A stretch of DNA of 64,000 bases from Ignelater luminosus (GCA_011009095.1 VTPC01007391.1:37854-101853), one strand, 5' to 3'. Positions 36,301-50,024 are shown, numbered from the stretch's first letter. Made by a program: numbers and translations. Notes: generated by a model from the sequence alone, not told the origin.

Positions 36301-37146
36301 TGAAATGTAATAATGACTTGTGCGGTAGAAGTATTATTAGGGGAGTGTAAATAATTGTGATTCTGACTTTACTTTTTTTTAATTTTTGGTTAGTGCACTA
36401 TTATCATGAATGTGATTAATTTTACTGGCTTTTATTGTTTTTAATTTAAAAAGAGATTTTTGAAGTGTAAATGCTTTCAACTAAAATCTGATCTTTTTTA
36501 TTTGGAATTTAACTACCAAAAAAATTGCAATTATTCACAATCATGGAGTATGATGGGGTATTACTAATATAAAATGATCTCGGGGATTTAGAATATTAAG
36601 TAAACAATAGCAAAACATCTTTAGATAAAGTAGAAAAATATCAAAATGCAAGAGAACTGCAAAATTGTTAAGTCTTCATACAGTATACATATGAATGATT
36701 TGAAAAAATATTGATAACATTCTGAAAACATACAAAAGATGCACCTTTTATTACATATCACACTAGAATACAGTTTTTCATGCAATTCTAAAATATCTCA
36801 TTTAATTCAGCTGTACTTAAAGGATATCTGATGCTGAAGATGAAATAAAAAGTGCATCATTTTAAGATAGAGTGAGATAATAGTTATACTCTACAAATTT
36901 ATCGAATTACTGATTTAAAAGGGCACATAAATTAACAAAACTGAACTATGCGGTTGTTCTAAACCTACCGTAAGTGTGAAAAGACAATAATTTTTTGATA
37001 GTTTGTAGTAGTAATTGTAATATAAGGAAATGATATTGCTTGTTATTTATTTTGTATTATAAATTTTTTCTGTGATATTTACCAACATTCCGTTGCATTA
37101 AGTATTTTCCAATGCAAGTGCAGGATTTATTATCTCACTATTATGG

Positions 37147-37170
37147 TTATTATTATTATTATTACTATAT
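37147..37170. repeat. (TTA)n microsatellite
   Basis: An uninterrupted run of TTA/TAT triplets next to the putative LTR end. Confidence 0.7.
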
Positions 37171-37220
37171 AATTTTTAAAATTACACATGATGATTCATA
37201 CTAGTAATATATATAATAAT

Positions 37221-37239
37221 TGGCGCCCAACGTGGGGCT
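37221..37239 (+). other. LTR-retroelement primer-binding site, tRNA-Lys type
   Basis: TGGCGCCCAACGTGGGGCT is complementary to the 3' end of tRNA-Lys including the non-templated CCA (as TGG), so it is a primer-binding site rather than a tRNA gene. It directly follows ATATAATAAT, the sort of LTR terminus seen in gypsy-like insect elements. Upstream, 36877-37220 starting AGTTATACTC could be the LTR, but I cannot find a second LTR. No gag or pol coding was recognised downstream. Confidence 0.6.
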
Positions 37240-37976
37240 AATATTATATGTTGGTGGTAAGCATTTATAATATGAACCATCACAGTATCTTGCAGAGTTA
37301 TTTACTGTGGAGTCCCAAAATGTATTATCTAAGTAGGGATGGAACAGAAACACAAATTAGAGCCAGCAAAGTTCAATCTTTGAAGGTTCTAACAAGTGAT
37401 ATTTTTTATTATTAATTGAAATGTAAATTTTGTTTTATAATCTGACAATTTTAGAAATTATGTGGCAATGCCATGTATTTAGGATGAAGCCTGTGTTATG
37501 AAACCACAATCAGGATAGCCTGACATTTCAAAGTCCAATTTATTTTTTTGTGTCTGACTGCTTTTTTTTTTTAAAAATGCTATTTGATTATTTGAGTGTT
37601 ATGATGTGCATTTATTTTTCTCTACATTCTTAAGTTAAAAAAAAACAAATGGCAACTGTAGGGCACTTAACATTCCTCTTAAATGTGATATCCTGAATTT
37701 TGTGTTTTATGCAATTACCTTACTGGAGCAAATAGTACTAGAAGAGATGCAAGATATAAGGGTCATTCCATGTTGGTTCAAAGGCATGGCATTCAACAAG
37801 CTCAGATTTTTATGAAACTTCGCACATATGTTAATATCAGCAACATAAAAACTGATGCACAATTTTTCTTCCCTAGTCCTTGTATTGTTTGAGATAGATT
37901 AGATAAACGTTTGTAGGTAAACGCTATTTCTTGTTCTTGTACTGAAACCATCACAACTGTGATTTCTTCTAATACT

Positions 37977-38886
37977 CTATGTTTTCCTTTCTTCCTTTTG
38001 TTTTACTTCTAACTGTAAGTGTGGTACATTTTTAATTTTATTTTTGAATAATACTCTAAAAGACCTCTTCAACAAACTACATTTAATACTTTTATTTTTA
38101 ACAATTCTTGAGATATTTACACTTTTATGGAGAATAAGAATGTTTGTAATAAAAATTGTAAAAACGGTTTTAATAATTCTTTCAAAAATCACAGGTGAAC
38201 AATTTATTTACTGTCACAACAAATATTCAAAATTTTTGCAGTTAATTTGTTGACACACTCCCAATCTATGGTAGAATTCGTCTGTGACGTTATGCAATAT
38301 GTTACATGTTATTCCTCTAATTTCTGTTGTAATACGTTTTTCAAACCATCTAAATCTTGAGGTTTTGTTTTATATACTTTGTTTTTTAAATAACCTCAAA
38401 GAAAAAAATCCAATAGATTTAAGTCTGGCGATCTAGCCATTCCAGGAAACCTCATCTTCCAATCCACCTGCTTGGAAAAACATCATCTAAGTATTCTCCA
38501 ACTGTACATGCACAATGTGCTGGTGCACCATCCTCTTGAAACCAAATGGTGTCATTAGGAATATCTGCTAAAGCTGGAACAAGCTCTTCTCTGAGCAACT
38601 GCAAGTACCATTCCGCGTTACTGTTATTATTTAAAAAGATTTTGTTATACTAATAAATTGTTCACCTGTGATGTTTGAAATTATTGTTAAAAACGTTTTT
38701 ACGATTTTTATTACACACATTGTTGTTTTTCATAAAAGTGTAAATATCTCAAGAACTGTTAAAAATAAAAGTATCAAATATAGTTTGTTGAAGAGGTCTT
38801 TTAGAATACTATTCAAAAATATAACTAAAAATGTACTATTCTATTTAAAAAAATTGCATGTGACGTCATCATCACTCGGAAACTGA
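37977..38886 (-). mobile_element. Deletion derivative of a DDE transposon with long inverted repeats
   Basis: Arms of about 190 bp: left about 38017-38212 and right about 38650-38836 are inverted copies, both containing AAATTGTTCACCTGTGA, AATATCTCAAGAA and AGACCTCTTCAACAAAC. This symmetry explains two similar short frames on opposite strands. Between the arms on the minus strand lies the C-terminal part of a transposase (next entry). It is joined almost directly to the right arm, so the N-terminal two thirds have been lost. Confidence 0.65.
38208..38640 (-). pseudogene. Tc1/mariner-superfamily transposase remnant, C-terminal part
   Basis: On the minus strand it reads NNSNAEWYLQLLREELVPAL, then IWFQEDGAPAHCA with the second catalytic Asp, then VFPSRWIGR. 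After a TGA and a 4-base deletion comes RSPDLNLLDFFL with the last catalytic Asp, then GYLKNKVYKTKPQDLDGLK. Restored spacing between those acidic residues would be about 41, unlike the 34 of true mariner. The frame is broken by several stops. It is a different family from the mariner at 23719. Confidence 0.6.
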
Positions 38887-38894
38887 TGACGTCA
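38861..38894. repeat. Inverted repeat with CRE-like TGACGTCA cores
   Basis: TGACGTCATCA and TGATGACGTCA are exact inverse 11-mers separated by 12 bases, just outside the transposase-remnant element at 38836. Confidence 0.6.
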
Positions 38895-39570
38895 TGAACG
38901 TGCAAGGTAAGTCAAAATGAGCAAGATTAAAAATACTAGTTTACTTGTCTTGGCGTTTTTGCGAAATATCATTGCTACTGAAATTATATAATTTATTCCA
39001 TAAGTACTTTCAATACTGTATAAATGAAGTTAAATCACATCTACCACATTTCAAATCTTTCTAGCTTCTTTTTGAGTTTGCTAACTTATGTAGAAGAGTG
39101 ATTTCCATTCTAAATTGACTTATCATATTGTGGTATTTATATGCACTTTCTTACACTTTTTGATTTACATCTCTTAGTACATTTATAATCATACTTGTAA
39201 ATGAGTTCCTTTTATTGACTACACCTTTCCTTCTTTTTCCTAAACAACATCATAGCATTTTTCTCCCGTTGTTTGGTGGAACTAAACATTTCTTTGTCCT
39301 AGAGTAGACAACAAAAAAAAGCCGTTTCAAGGTTTTATATTTAGGTCATGTTAGGTATTACATACTATTTTGAAAGTTGTAAATGAAAAACTAAAAGTAG
39401 CAGTGAATTTTAATCGCTATTTAAGCTCAACAAACTTTCGTACAGTGTTCAATATCACCGTAAATGCCTCACCATTAAAAATGGTATAAACAAGGTTTTC
39501 ATTTTCGTTAACCTGTCAGAAAACAGGATCGCAGTAACCTTGCATTGTACTGTCAATGAGTGTAAAATAT

Positions 39571-39609
39571 TTACCAATCAAACGTTGGTGCTTCGATCTA
39601 CAGTTTGAT
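39571..39609. repeat. Hairpin ACCAATCAAAC ... GTTTGATTGG
   Basis: Ten-base inverse arms around a loop of about 20 bases, in non-coding DNA. Possibly the tip of a short fold-back element. Confidence 0.4.
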
Positions 39610-41978
39610 TGGCCATTGGTACACTTCAAGATTCTAAACTTTGTTTTGCTTTTACTGCTTCATAAAATCGAATTTTCTAAAATTTCATACATTAAACATT
39701 TTATAAAAACCTAAACTTGCAAAAATATCCAAGCAAGCTAATTGTTGTGGAATTTCCCCATTGGGTATTGAGGTTAGATTCTCAAAACTTCCAGCAGAAG
39801 TAGTGCATGACACTTATGGCGTGTTCGATTCGACCACTCAACTTGCTCTTACTGCAATCTGCGTGTTCAATTGAACTTGGCGCTCGATTAAAAATCACTT
39901 CTAGAGTGCTCGCTATTGTTCTGACTCACGAAATAGATCAACACGGAACAATCTGCATCATTTTTGATCATTTACTATACATAACCGTGTTTTTGTTGTA
40001 ATTAGCGGGTCATGAGAGTTATTATTGTTTTGAACGTAAAAACGCTGCCACAGAATATCAAACTTCCAAACCTTTCTTGTTGCTAGAATCTAGAATGCAC
40101 CTAACCTTCAATACTGTGCTTTAATATTTCTAAACATCCTCAACTTTTCCATGTTTGGTTGTGTTTCAACTCGAGCTCGCACAGGGCGATTATTGAGCAG
40201 ATGCTAAAGGAGCAGTGACATATTTGCATAATTCTCGAGCACTCCAAGAGAGCTTCAACAGGGATGAATTGAAAACGCTATTACTTTTTGATTAGTCCAC
40301 TGGCACTACTAGGTTTTCCAAGGTCATCATATTGAATATTTAAATCCAATGTCATATTGCATCATACATTTCTGAATAAAAGTACACTGTTACTGTTTGT
40401 TCTTTTTAAAATAGTATGTAGGTAATAGGTATATCTAAAATGATCCAAACGCAAAACATGAGAGCATCTATCCACAATGTTTTATTGTGTAACCTCTGAC
40501 ATGTTTTATGTTCTAGTTGTATCAAAAAGCGGAAAGAAATTATGTGAAGTTGTTTTTAAAAAATGTCAATGACATTGTGACGTTTTCCAGTATCACTGAG
40601 AAAATTTAGATTGCTTTACATGTTCGAGTGATTTTTTAAAAAATTATTATTTTAATAGAATGTAACTTCCAAAACTAGAATATGAAATACTCTGTAGGGG
40701 AGAGTGTTGCAGCTTGGACCATTTTTCTTTTTAAGTCCATATCTACCGATATCTACATATTGGTTACATTGACTGATTCGATTATATAGGCAAATTATGT
40801 AACATCTTAATTTACGTTATTGACAATAATAATATCTAAATATTTTTATTCACCAAAAAAAATAATTTGGTAAAAAATTGAATTTTGATCTAAGGTACAA
40901 CTGAGGGTTGTATCTTGGTCTAACCTGAGAAATAACTAAACATTGGTAAAATTAAATGCTCACAAGAAAACATAAGATAGAACTATTAAAACATGTGGGC
41001 GTTTTTTGGCAATGAACTGTTATTTGCAATATTTCATTATTGATGTCATTAATTCTATGTATCAAGAAAATACATAGTTATGAAATTTGAAATATGTACA
41101 AATTCCAAGATGTCAGTCATCACTCATCAGTGTTATAATCTCACTTCTAATTACTAATAGTAGCTGGTAGTATATGGTATTTGTATTTTTTGTTGACTGT
41201 GGGTCTGAAAATGGTTTTGTTGAATTTACTATTAAGGTACTGCTTAATGTTATAAATAATGAAAAGTCCAAAAATAAACTTTATTAATCAAGTTATTAGA
41301 TCCCAGTTAGATCTTATGAATCATACATATAACCTCATTTCTCATTTTATCTATCAACCCATAACTTGATGATAGTATGTTTTATTGGACCTAAAAAGAG
41401 TTTGATTAAGTGGTTGAAGTTTATGGGATGTATGGAGTAGCATCATTAGTAAAAAAATCCCATTTTCTTTTGCAAAATTTATTCAGGTATCAAAATGTGT
41501 GATTCCTGATTATCTGTAGGTATTATTAGCACTTTGTCATAGACTTTACTTGGACTGTAAAATTCTCATTTATTCAACCTTATGGATTTACACCCTGTAT
41601 AGATGCAGGTGGGGCTCCTTTCAGCATGTGCTCTTTGAAATGCACCCTAAGAAATATTAGCTTGCTGACACTCATACCATAAACTTCTTACTCATTCAAA
41701 AAACTTCACTTTACGCTCTTGTTATACAACAAATATAAGGGCGTTATTCTATGGCAAAAGATAAGATGAAAACTTAGGTAAAATGTTTTCCGGAAACGCT
41801 TCCATGCTACCTTAAAGTTTTGCTTAAAATGGTGATTTTTTTTTAATAACTCCGCAACAGTTGGTGCTGTGGCAGCCATTAAGTAACCTGTTTCATTTGG
41901 AAAAAATCATACGTCTTCAGTTATTTTTGTAAACATGTGGATTTTCTGGAAAAACGCCATAATAGAGATTTAAGTACG

Positions 41979-42612
41979 CTTCTATTCAAAAGTAAAGCGT
42001 ACACTTTATTTGCATGTTGTAAACTAGATTTCTGTTCAAACGGTTTCTACGGTAACCCAAGAAAATATTAACACAACAATTAAACCAAATCTGTGACATT
42101 TATATACTCCATTCACGATGTTTCTGGGTCGTAACAAGCCATGCTTTCATTTTGTTAGGTTGGAAGTGTTTTCTTTTTTTTTGAAACTTGTCGTACCTGC
42201 GGCTGCATTTGGCGCTGTTGCACGATCAAAAATTTTTCATAAACGTGTAGTACCGATTCGTTTTGTTTTGTTAAAAACAAATCAAGTTTTCCTTATATTT
42301 ACAGAGTTACAAAAAAAGGCAACAGCGTGAAGTTAAACCACGTTAAACTGTTATAAAGTCATAACCTTAAAGCACACTAAGCATCAAGATTTTACAAGCC
42401 GAGTTAATAGATAAACAACCCGGTTTACAAAACTCAAACTGTCATTCTTCCACAGCCATACACGACCCAGAAACATCGTGAACGCTGTATATCTATGATA
42501 ATTTTTCGAAGTTTAATGTTACCTGGTAATAAACTATTAAGGTCGGGTTTACATTAACGAAATATTGCCCAAATCATTTACAGTAGTTAAACGCTTTATT
42601 TTTGAATAGAAG
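41979..42612. mobile_element. Outer 22-bp inverted repeats enclosing a smaller element
   Basis: CTTCTATTCAAAAGTAAAGCGT at 41979-42000 pairs with its inverse at 42591-42612 with one mismatch. The 42103-42493 element lies symmetrically inside, so this may be a single larger element with two nested repeat pairs or one element inserted in another. Confidence 0.45.
42103..42493 (+). mobile_element. Miniature inverted-repeat element, copy 1
   Basis: The ends are inverted: TTCACGATGTTTCTGGGTCG at 42112 and its complement CGACCCAGAAACATCGTGAA ending at 42483, about 24 bp perfect, with weaker similarity outwards. The 70-residue open frame inside is repeated in the second copy only because the DNA is repeated; no transposase motif is present. 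Confidence 0.75.
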
Positions 42613-45308
42613 AGTACAGTTTTGTATAAAATATGGTGAGCAGCCTCCACCCTCTAAAAATACAAAGACAGTTTTGACAAATTGAAGTTCAAATTAAGGC
42701 CTTGATAGGTAGTGCACATATACCAGATTTCATTCAGTTGCAAGATGGCAACCTTGATTAATTTCCCCTAGGTGGCTTACATAGCTTAGTTGACAGCAAC
42801 ATAACCTCATCGGAAAATGGAAAATGTCAATCAATGGTACTAATATGAAGCAGTAATTAAAAAGACAAAAGAAAAGAATTTATTGTTTATTGTTATTTAA
42901 AAGACAGCAAACACCAGTAACTGAGAAATGAGGTTATGAAACTGAATAACAGCATTTAGTAATTTTATTTCTTCAAACCGCCCACACATGGGACTCGTTC
43001 TTTTCTGAAAGCACTAATCTATTAAAAAATCTTCATCAGAAAATACTTGTTTACTTTTAATATTGGATGTGTAAGCAAATATATTTGTTTGTGATTTTCC
43101 AAGCTATTTTAGAATAGTAATCTAAGTAATGTCGTTTTTGAAATATTTTAATTTTACATTTTGGCAAGTAGAATATCTACGAACAATAATATCTTCTACG
43201 GCCACTTTTAAGTTATCAGTGTTAACTGGCTCCCATTTATTGCCTGTCTTACTTCATACCATGGTCTGCAAAAGAATTGTTGTACAACTTAAAGTTTAAA
43301 ATTCTTTTTTAGATTTGTAATGAGCATTACTTTGGATTGATCCAAGGTATAAATATCTTGTTGGAACAAGATACATGACAGGCAGTCTGCAGAAACTTTT
43401 AGCTTAATCTTTTTAAGGTTATGTTTACATCTTAACAAACTACAGTAAAGTCTCCAGTAATACTGTATAATTGCCCTGCAATATGTAAACAAACCGGTTA
43501 GAGCTCGCGTTGACGTCACTAGCTTGTTCTGGCTCGGCATTATAGAAAAGGAATCTGGCCATCTTCTCTGTTTATGATCCTTGTTGTCTCCCATGTCACA
43601 ATATGTCAATCTTGACTGTTTGTATAGATTTGGAATAGAGTATACATTATATTAGTGGAATAGTGTATTTTATTGTTGTGTTATGAGTAGATGTTACTTT
43701 AGAGATAATTGTCAAACTTGCCAGACTAAAAAGTGATCATTTATCTTAAAATATAAGCTTGTTATACTTATACAGAATATCCACTTTTTACAACGAAAAC
43801 CGTCCAATCTATCATTAAAAATAAACTGCTGATATTCTTGTAAAGTAATATAGACGTGGCAACATCTCTTTAAAGTCTCATCGACTAGATTAAAAACCAA
43901 AGTAAAGATCACTGTAAATGAGAATACTATTGCAATTGGTCCAAGGTATAACATTCCCCTACACTATTTATAAGAGAAAAGAGCTCAGTATTAAAGTACC
44001 TTCTTAATTTTTCTTATTGTAAAATTATAATCCTTACAAGGATACATAGGGGTACTTTGTCCAACACTCAAATATAGTACACATCTTTTATTATTGAGAT
44101 GACCAATATCTAGCCTTTACTATTGAAGAAAACAGTTTTGAAAGTGAATAACTCTGCAATGTATAATTCTGATTAGTTTTATTTTTTACTATATTTCAAG
44201 ATACTGTCATTTAATGAACTGAAAGATGTTTTAGATTATTTCTAATTTTTATAATATAAATATTAGATGTGATTGATAATTTTCAGAATAGGCAGTTTCA
44301 GTTTGAGTTATCCTACTGGATATACTGTACAGTACTGAGATTTTACACTTTAGAAATGATGGCGTGGTATCTACACCATGCATGCCACCATGTTCGATTT
44401 AAACCAACAAAACCTTGTTGATGTAAACTTTTTGGTATGGTCAGGGCCAGCCACTAGAGAAAATTGCTTTATTTCGTTTCTTTGTTTAATTTCTTAGTTT
44501 TGCTTTAACAATTCCCTATTTACTTTCATTACTTTTTTCTTTTCAACTGTTATTTGAAAAGAAAAATATTTGAGATTTTATATTTTAAAAGTGAATCACC
44601 AAAAGATCATCAGTTGTTATCTAGTAGCATAGTTCTGTAAAGTTTTCAATCACGCCTGGTATTATCTTAACTCTGATTTCTCTTTTAGATGTGTGACATG
44701 ACAATAATATATACCTAGTAAAATGTGAATCTATATATTCCTATTAATATAGATTTGTTGTAACCTGTAAGCGATAAAATATAAAAATAAACCACTTGAA
44801 TGTATGAGAAGTGTATTTATTATAAAATAATAAATATAAAATTAAAAAATTAATTTAAAGTCAAATTTTAGCATAAGAATTGTTTGTTAAAGTTAAACAT
44901 TTCTTTGCTAAAATTCAAGTTGACCGTTTTCTGACACCTTAAATAAATACTACAATCTTAAATTATAAATGTTAAACGTAATGTGAGTTTCTACATCAGT
45001 ATGCAATGTTATGATAAGCGTAATTTACATTTTATTGATTTTCTTTGTTTCTAATTCTATTTAAATGTATATTTGGATAAATTATAATATGGCTAAGAGA
45101 GACGTTTAGTTACGTATTACTGTCTATTAAAGCTATTATTTTGTTAGTAATTCTTATAGAGTATTACCTAACATTTAATAACTAAGATAAAGTTATACTT
45201 TTCACACTGCGTTTTTCATCTCTAATTGTATTAATCATTTCATTCTTTTAATGTCTGTTAGTACGGTATTATACCCATGGTATCTACGATTAAATTGACA
45301 CAAGAGTT

Positions 45309-46493
45309 TCATAGGATGCTATCGAGATCCATATTACTATCACTACCATATAAAAATTCATACATTGATGATGCTAAAGCATCAACATCATCATCCTGAA
45401 TTTTAGCTGCTTTACCAGTTCTACGTAATTCCATTTCTGCACCATCAAAATCATCATCTGAAACCCCTGTGTACTTCTCTCTTACATCTTTCATTATACA
45501 TGCTTCTAGTTTCTTGTGTTTGTAACATTTAAAGAAGAACATTGGTCTGATTAATTCTCTTGAAAGTGGTGATTTGTCCTTGTTTATTTCGGGGACACAT
45601 TGCTGTAATAAAGGAAATTTTTGTTTTGTAAATTGTGAGTTATGATTCAAAAAATTTTAATAGTATATGAGCAAAATCTAATAATCTATTTATATTTTTC
45701 TTTAATCAGTAATCACTTACTGAAAACTGCTGACAGAATGTGACACCATCTTGAATATCATTGCGTAATTCATCTGGAACTGGTAAACTGCCAATACGCT
45801 CCCTAATCTTTGAATAGTTTGGTTCTAAGTTTTCATCTAAATATCCCAATTCTTGCATTACACATGTAACATTCTTGACTCGACCACTCATTTTTGATGT
45901 TAATGCTTCTAGTTGACTTTTTATATCCATATCTCTCTGAAGAAAAATATAAATATTAATATTTAGTGTACTCTTTTAAGAAAAGTACTACTCACAGCTG
46001 TTCTCTGGCCATTATAAAGTGGTTGCCCAAAGAAAGGTAAATTATAAGGAGGTAAACCAAATGGTGAAGGTTGCTGATATGGTGCTGGAAAATACATTGC
46101 TCCCTGATTTGGAAAACCAGAATAAAATCCATTAGCTGGGTAAGAAGGTGGTCTATTATAGGATGGCATTGGGTATGCATTCTAAATAAGAGAAATACAC
46201 AAATTAAAATTAGAAGACATTTTTAAGTATGAAATACTTACTGGCCTGTAAGCTAGAATTGCGTGATTTAATTTATCTATATCAAACGTTTGAGCATTTG
46301 CATAAAGTGTATTTTCAGGATCACTAATGCCTCCTTCTAGTTTGGGAGGAAGGGTCGTAAGTGGCCTTGTTGGTAAAGTTGAATGATGTGGTGGTAAAGT
46401 AGGAGGTTCATATGCTGCACATTTCATACATGCGGCTTTCATTTCTTTTCTTATTTGTTTTACAACTTCAGGACCAAAACAGCTTTCGTATAT
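45309..46493 (-). CDS. Exons 2-5 cluster of the odorant-binding protein
   Basis: Exon 2 carries Cys48, Cys65 and Cys68 (KAACMKCAAYEPP) and the start of the proline-rich stretch. Exon 3 is almost entirely the P/Y/F/G-rich insert (PSYNRPPSYPANGFYSG). Exon 4 holds the central OBP helices, and exon 5 the last three cysteines plus an acidic tail DDDVDALASSMYEFLYG ending in LDSIL. The introns between these exons are short (59-118 bp). The acidic tail after the OBP fold is unusual. Confidence 0.82.
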
Positions 46494-49400
46494 CTGAAGA
46501 TAATTATACACAATATAGAATAGAAACATAAATCAGTAATGCAAAAATAAAATAAGTCTACTTGAAAACTATAATTATAACTTGTTATTAAGTCAAAAAC
46601 TATTAAGCCAAAAAAAGCACTTCCTTGAGATCCAGTTTTTTGTTTACTAGATGATGTATCCTGATACATCTATCAACAACATGATTATAGTAGTTATTGA
46701 TGTAGCATGTGAAAATTGTATTGATGTTATTACATCCGAACAAAAAGGACTAAAAGTAATAGAATGTCAGCTTTATGAATGCAACGAGATACAATATTTA
46801 AGTCATGAATTTGTTATTATGTATATTAATAAGTCTTCTGCTGTAAACTCCAGACATAAAACAAGAAGTTCTGAAGTTGATCTATAATTATTATTGCAGA
46901 AATTAAAAATTCAAAATGTCTATTAAAATGAAACAAAATTACATTAGAGGAAGTTCTAGTTATACATTGAATTTGCTTTTTGTAGTTCATTTGCAATAAT
47001 ATGGACACTTTATTCAAGGAAATAATAAATAAATCTGCTAATTAAATGGTTTAATAAAAAATGATTTAATTATTATTATTATCTACAAAACAGTGGTTAA
47101 GTTTTTTTATTACAAAGGATAAGTACTACCTATATATATATACATTAATTCCTTTTATATTGCGTGTTTTGCTATTATTTCAAATTTAACATCAGTTATT
47201 ACTTTTAATAAATAGTTTTGATATGGAAATGAAAAGTTTATACCCAGAGATTGCAAGGAAACTGAATAGGTTGGGACTTCAATTTTGAATAAACAGTAAA
47301 GTAGGTTTTTCCATTAAAAAATACCAAATCATTGTTAATGAAGACAGATAAGATCATGACCACATACATGTTTTAGAAACTTCTTAGATATTTTTATGAA
47401 AACTAACAGATTAAAATGAAAGTAGAGCAAATAGAACATATGGACTCCATCTGCAGGCAGAGAGTTCCTTAACTCTTTATAGGGTGTTGGAGGAGAAAAC
47501 AAAGGAAGAAACAACAAACGCCCATGCTGAACTCAAAGCAACAGAAATTGTATAAACCACAAAGGTGGGCCAATCAGCTCCTTCACTGTCAGAAATGGAA
47601 GAGGAAAACTGAGGTTATCACTACTGTGACTGTCACAGCAAGGGCTGCTCTTAACAATTATTGGCGTGCTGCCAACAAACCTAAATTTCTAGATTTTAAA
47701 GAACAAAGCTTAATTTGTCTGGTCTTTTAGGGAACAATTGAAAATCAGTTTTCTTTACTACAGAATCAACTCCAGAAAATTATATTTTCATTAATGCAAT
47801 TTGCAATTGACTTATTTTGGTTTCTGGAATCACCAGCAAAACTTAGGCTACATGAACTCATTCATTCAACTAAGACCTCTAGAATCATTAGCCAAATTGA
47901 TACTACGTGTTTTAGAATCGCTCTGTAGATACATTAACTTCAGCTCACAATTATAATTGCTAAAGCGAGTATAAAATGTTATAGGAACGTCAGAAACTGT
48001 TATTGGAATCTCTATTATCAGTAAAGCTCGGATTTATATGCAAAAGGTTTGTCCGAAATATGTGCAGAAAAAAACAAACTTTTGAATTTGAACTTAGAAA
48101 TATTATTTATTCCTAATTTAATTTCACAATGTAAACAGAGGACTGATTTAGCAATAAATAAAAACTGATTATGGAAAAAGTTTACAGTACTGCTGTAGTT
48201 ATCTTAAAGTAAAAGTCAATACTTTCAACTTTTAAAGAAAACAAGTACAAACTTATAGCCTATCGCACCAACCTTCGGTAAATCAACCGATTGATGAGAC
48301 TTTGCTTCTTAATGACATTCAACGACAGAATTATTCCATCTTGGTTCCAACCTAAGTTTACTGATTGATGTAACTGGCCATTAAAAGTATTTTCAGTAAA
48401 AATCAATACTGGGTGGCAACAAAATCCAATTTAACTACATTAGAACATTGTAAAACGAAGACGATTTCCTACGAACAAGATTAAAAATCAAATCTTTGTA
48501 TGCATATATTCTGAAAACTTAAAAAATTGCTGGGATTTACTATAAAATAGACAAGATATGTTGTGAAATGGGCAAAATATGCATTTTGTATAAAATCCAA
48601 GCTTTAATCATCAGAACTTGTTGCAACAGACAGTTCTACCTAAATGTGGACAAGCATTTACATTTAACTCTGGAACTCGTGCTTTATTTTCACTGTGAAG
48701 AAAAGTAGCAATTTAGCTCATCTCTAGTGTGGAGGACTATCAACCTCGACCGTGTACCTACTGCGATTGAAATTGATCTAGCCGCTTAACTTTTACAATA
48801 GGCCATAAACAGTAAGAAAGACAGCTGTACAATGAACCGGGGACTAGAAGTCTTGCAAAAGCGCTTTAACCAGGTAGTACATATAACAATGCCCCAAGGA
48901 GTATTAAATGATCTACCTGGAGGAAATATTCCATGGAGATTGAGAAAATTTTAGAATGAGAAAGGTTTGAAAAAAGACAATACAAGTAAACTATAAGACT
49001 TGCTCAAAAAGTTTCAAGGTAGCTATACGGTTGATGGCAAGCAGATCTACGAACTGTTCAAGACACACTTTCCAGATAGTATACGTATTTTAGTAATTAT
49101 CATCAACTGATTTTACCATTTATGTACGACAGCTGGAGCTAACAAGATCATCCCTACACTTCCACAGCAAAAAATCAATGAATTAACTTCGTCACTATAC
49201 TCAAATTACAGAGCCCTAGCTGTTCAACCACATCGTGTAAAGATAGACAAAAATAACTGTGAAACGGCAGTTCAGGATGTACTTAGTGATTTGGTGATGA
49301 TGCAGTTTTAGAGCAATGGTTGTCCGTTGGATCGAATGCTCCTAGAAATAGAGTATTCTTTCTATCTCTTTAGGAAGCTGCAGTCGACGTATCTATCACA

Positions 49401-49993
49401 AAGACTGTCTGCTTCTGTAAACTCTGCCTCATCGAAGACAAACTCCTGCACTATCCTCATCCAACTAGAGTATACTATCAAGACTATACAAATGTTATTG
49501 CTATTCTCTCAAGGGAAAAACGCGGTAGCATTTAATCTGATGAACATGCCCTACGAACCATTGAAAAATGATGTTAAAAAGGATTATCTGTACATCTCGC
49601 CAAAACACTCGTTGTTTTCTTTACTCGTATGAAGAAACTTGAAAAGTTGAAGGAGATAAAAGTGGTCATAGCTTGTTGGGCCGGTAGATGATATTGAAAG
49701 CTAGGACCACTATGTGAAGTAATCATACAAATGAAGAATAGTCCCCGAGTTAAGCAAACTTCAAAGATTTGCTTAGTGTAGGTATAGCAGGGGTCATGAA
49801 GCACTGGTAAATCTTTACACTTGGTAGTAGAGCCTGAAGCATTAGCAACCGTCTATAAAATCAAAGCTACGGTGGAGAAATCTTACAGAATGGTAGAAGT
49901 AGAGCAGTTTTGAAAATAAACAAAGTTTAAAGTCATCTGGAATACAGATAGACGCACAGTTAAGAAATTGCAGGATTCACATCAGTCACTCAC

Positions 49994-50024
<31 letters not shown>

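Larger units (their letters stand above)
36301..45308. other. Intergenic DNA between the Rumi gene and the odorant-binding-protein gene
   Basis: Contains the 3' UTR of the Rumi gene, the primer-binding site at 37221, the transposase remnant at 37977-38886 and the nested inverted-repeat element at 41979-42612. The rest, including frames at 39807-40001 and 43289-43954, shows nothing I can name. Confidence 0.5.

Noticed and set aside
37221-37239. tRNA-Lys gene on the minus strand
   Set aside because: Only the 3' 19 bases match and the CCA complement is present; no cloverleaf follows. It is a primer-binding site.
42118-42330. 70-codon frame shared with 51721-52023 as a conserved protein pair
   Set aside because: Similarity is explained by the two MITE copies; neither has coding features.
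46500-46669. Alternative first exon of the odorant-binding protein (MYQDTSSSKQ...)
   Set aside because: Phase fits a possible CAA|GTAGAC donor, but there is no signal peptide and no OBP-like sequence; the exon at 53425 fits much better.
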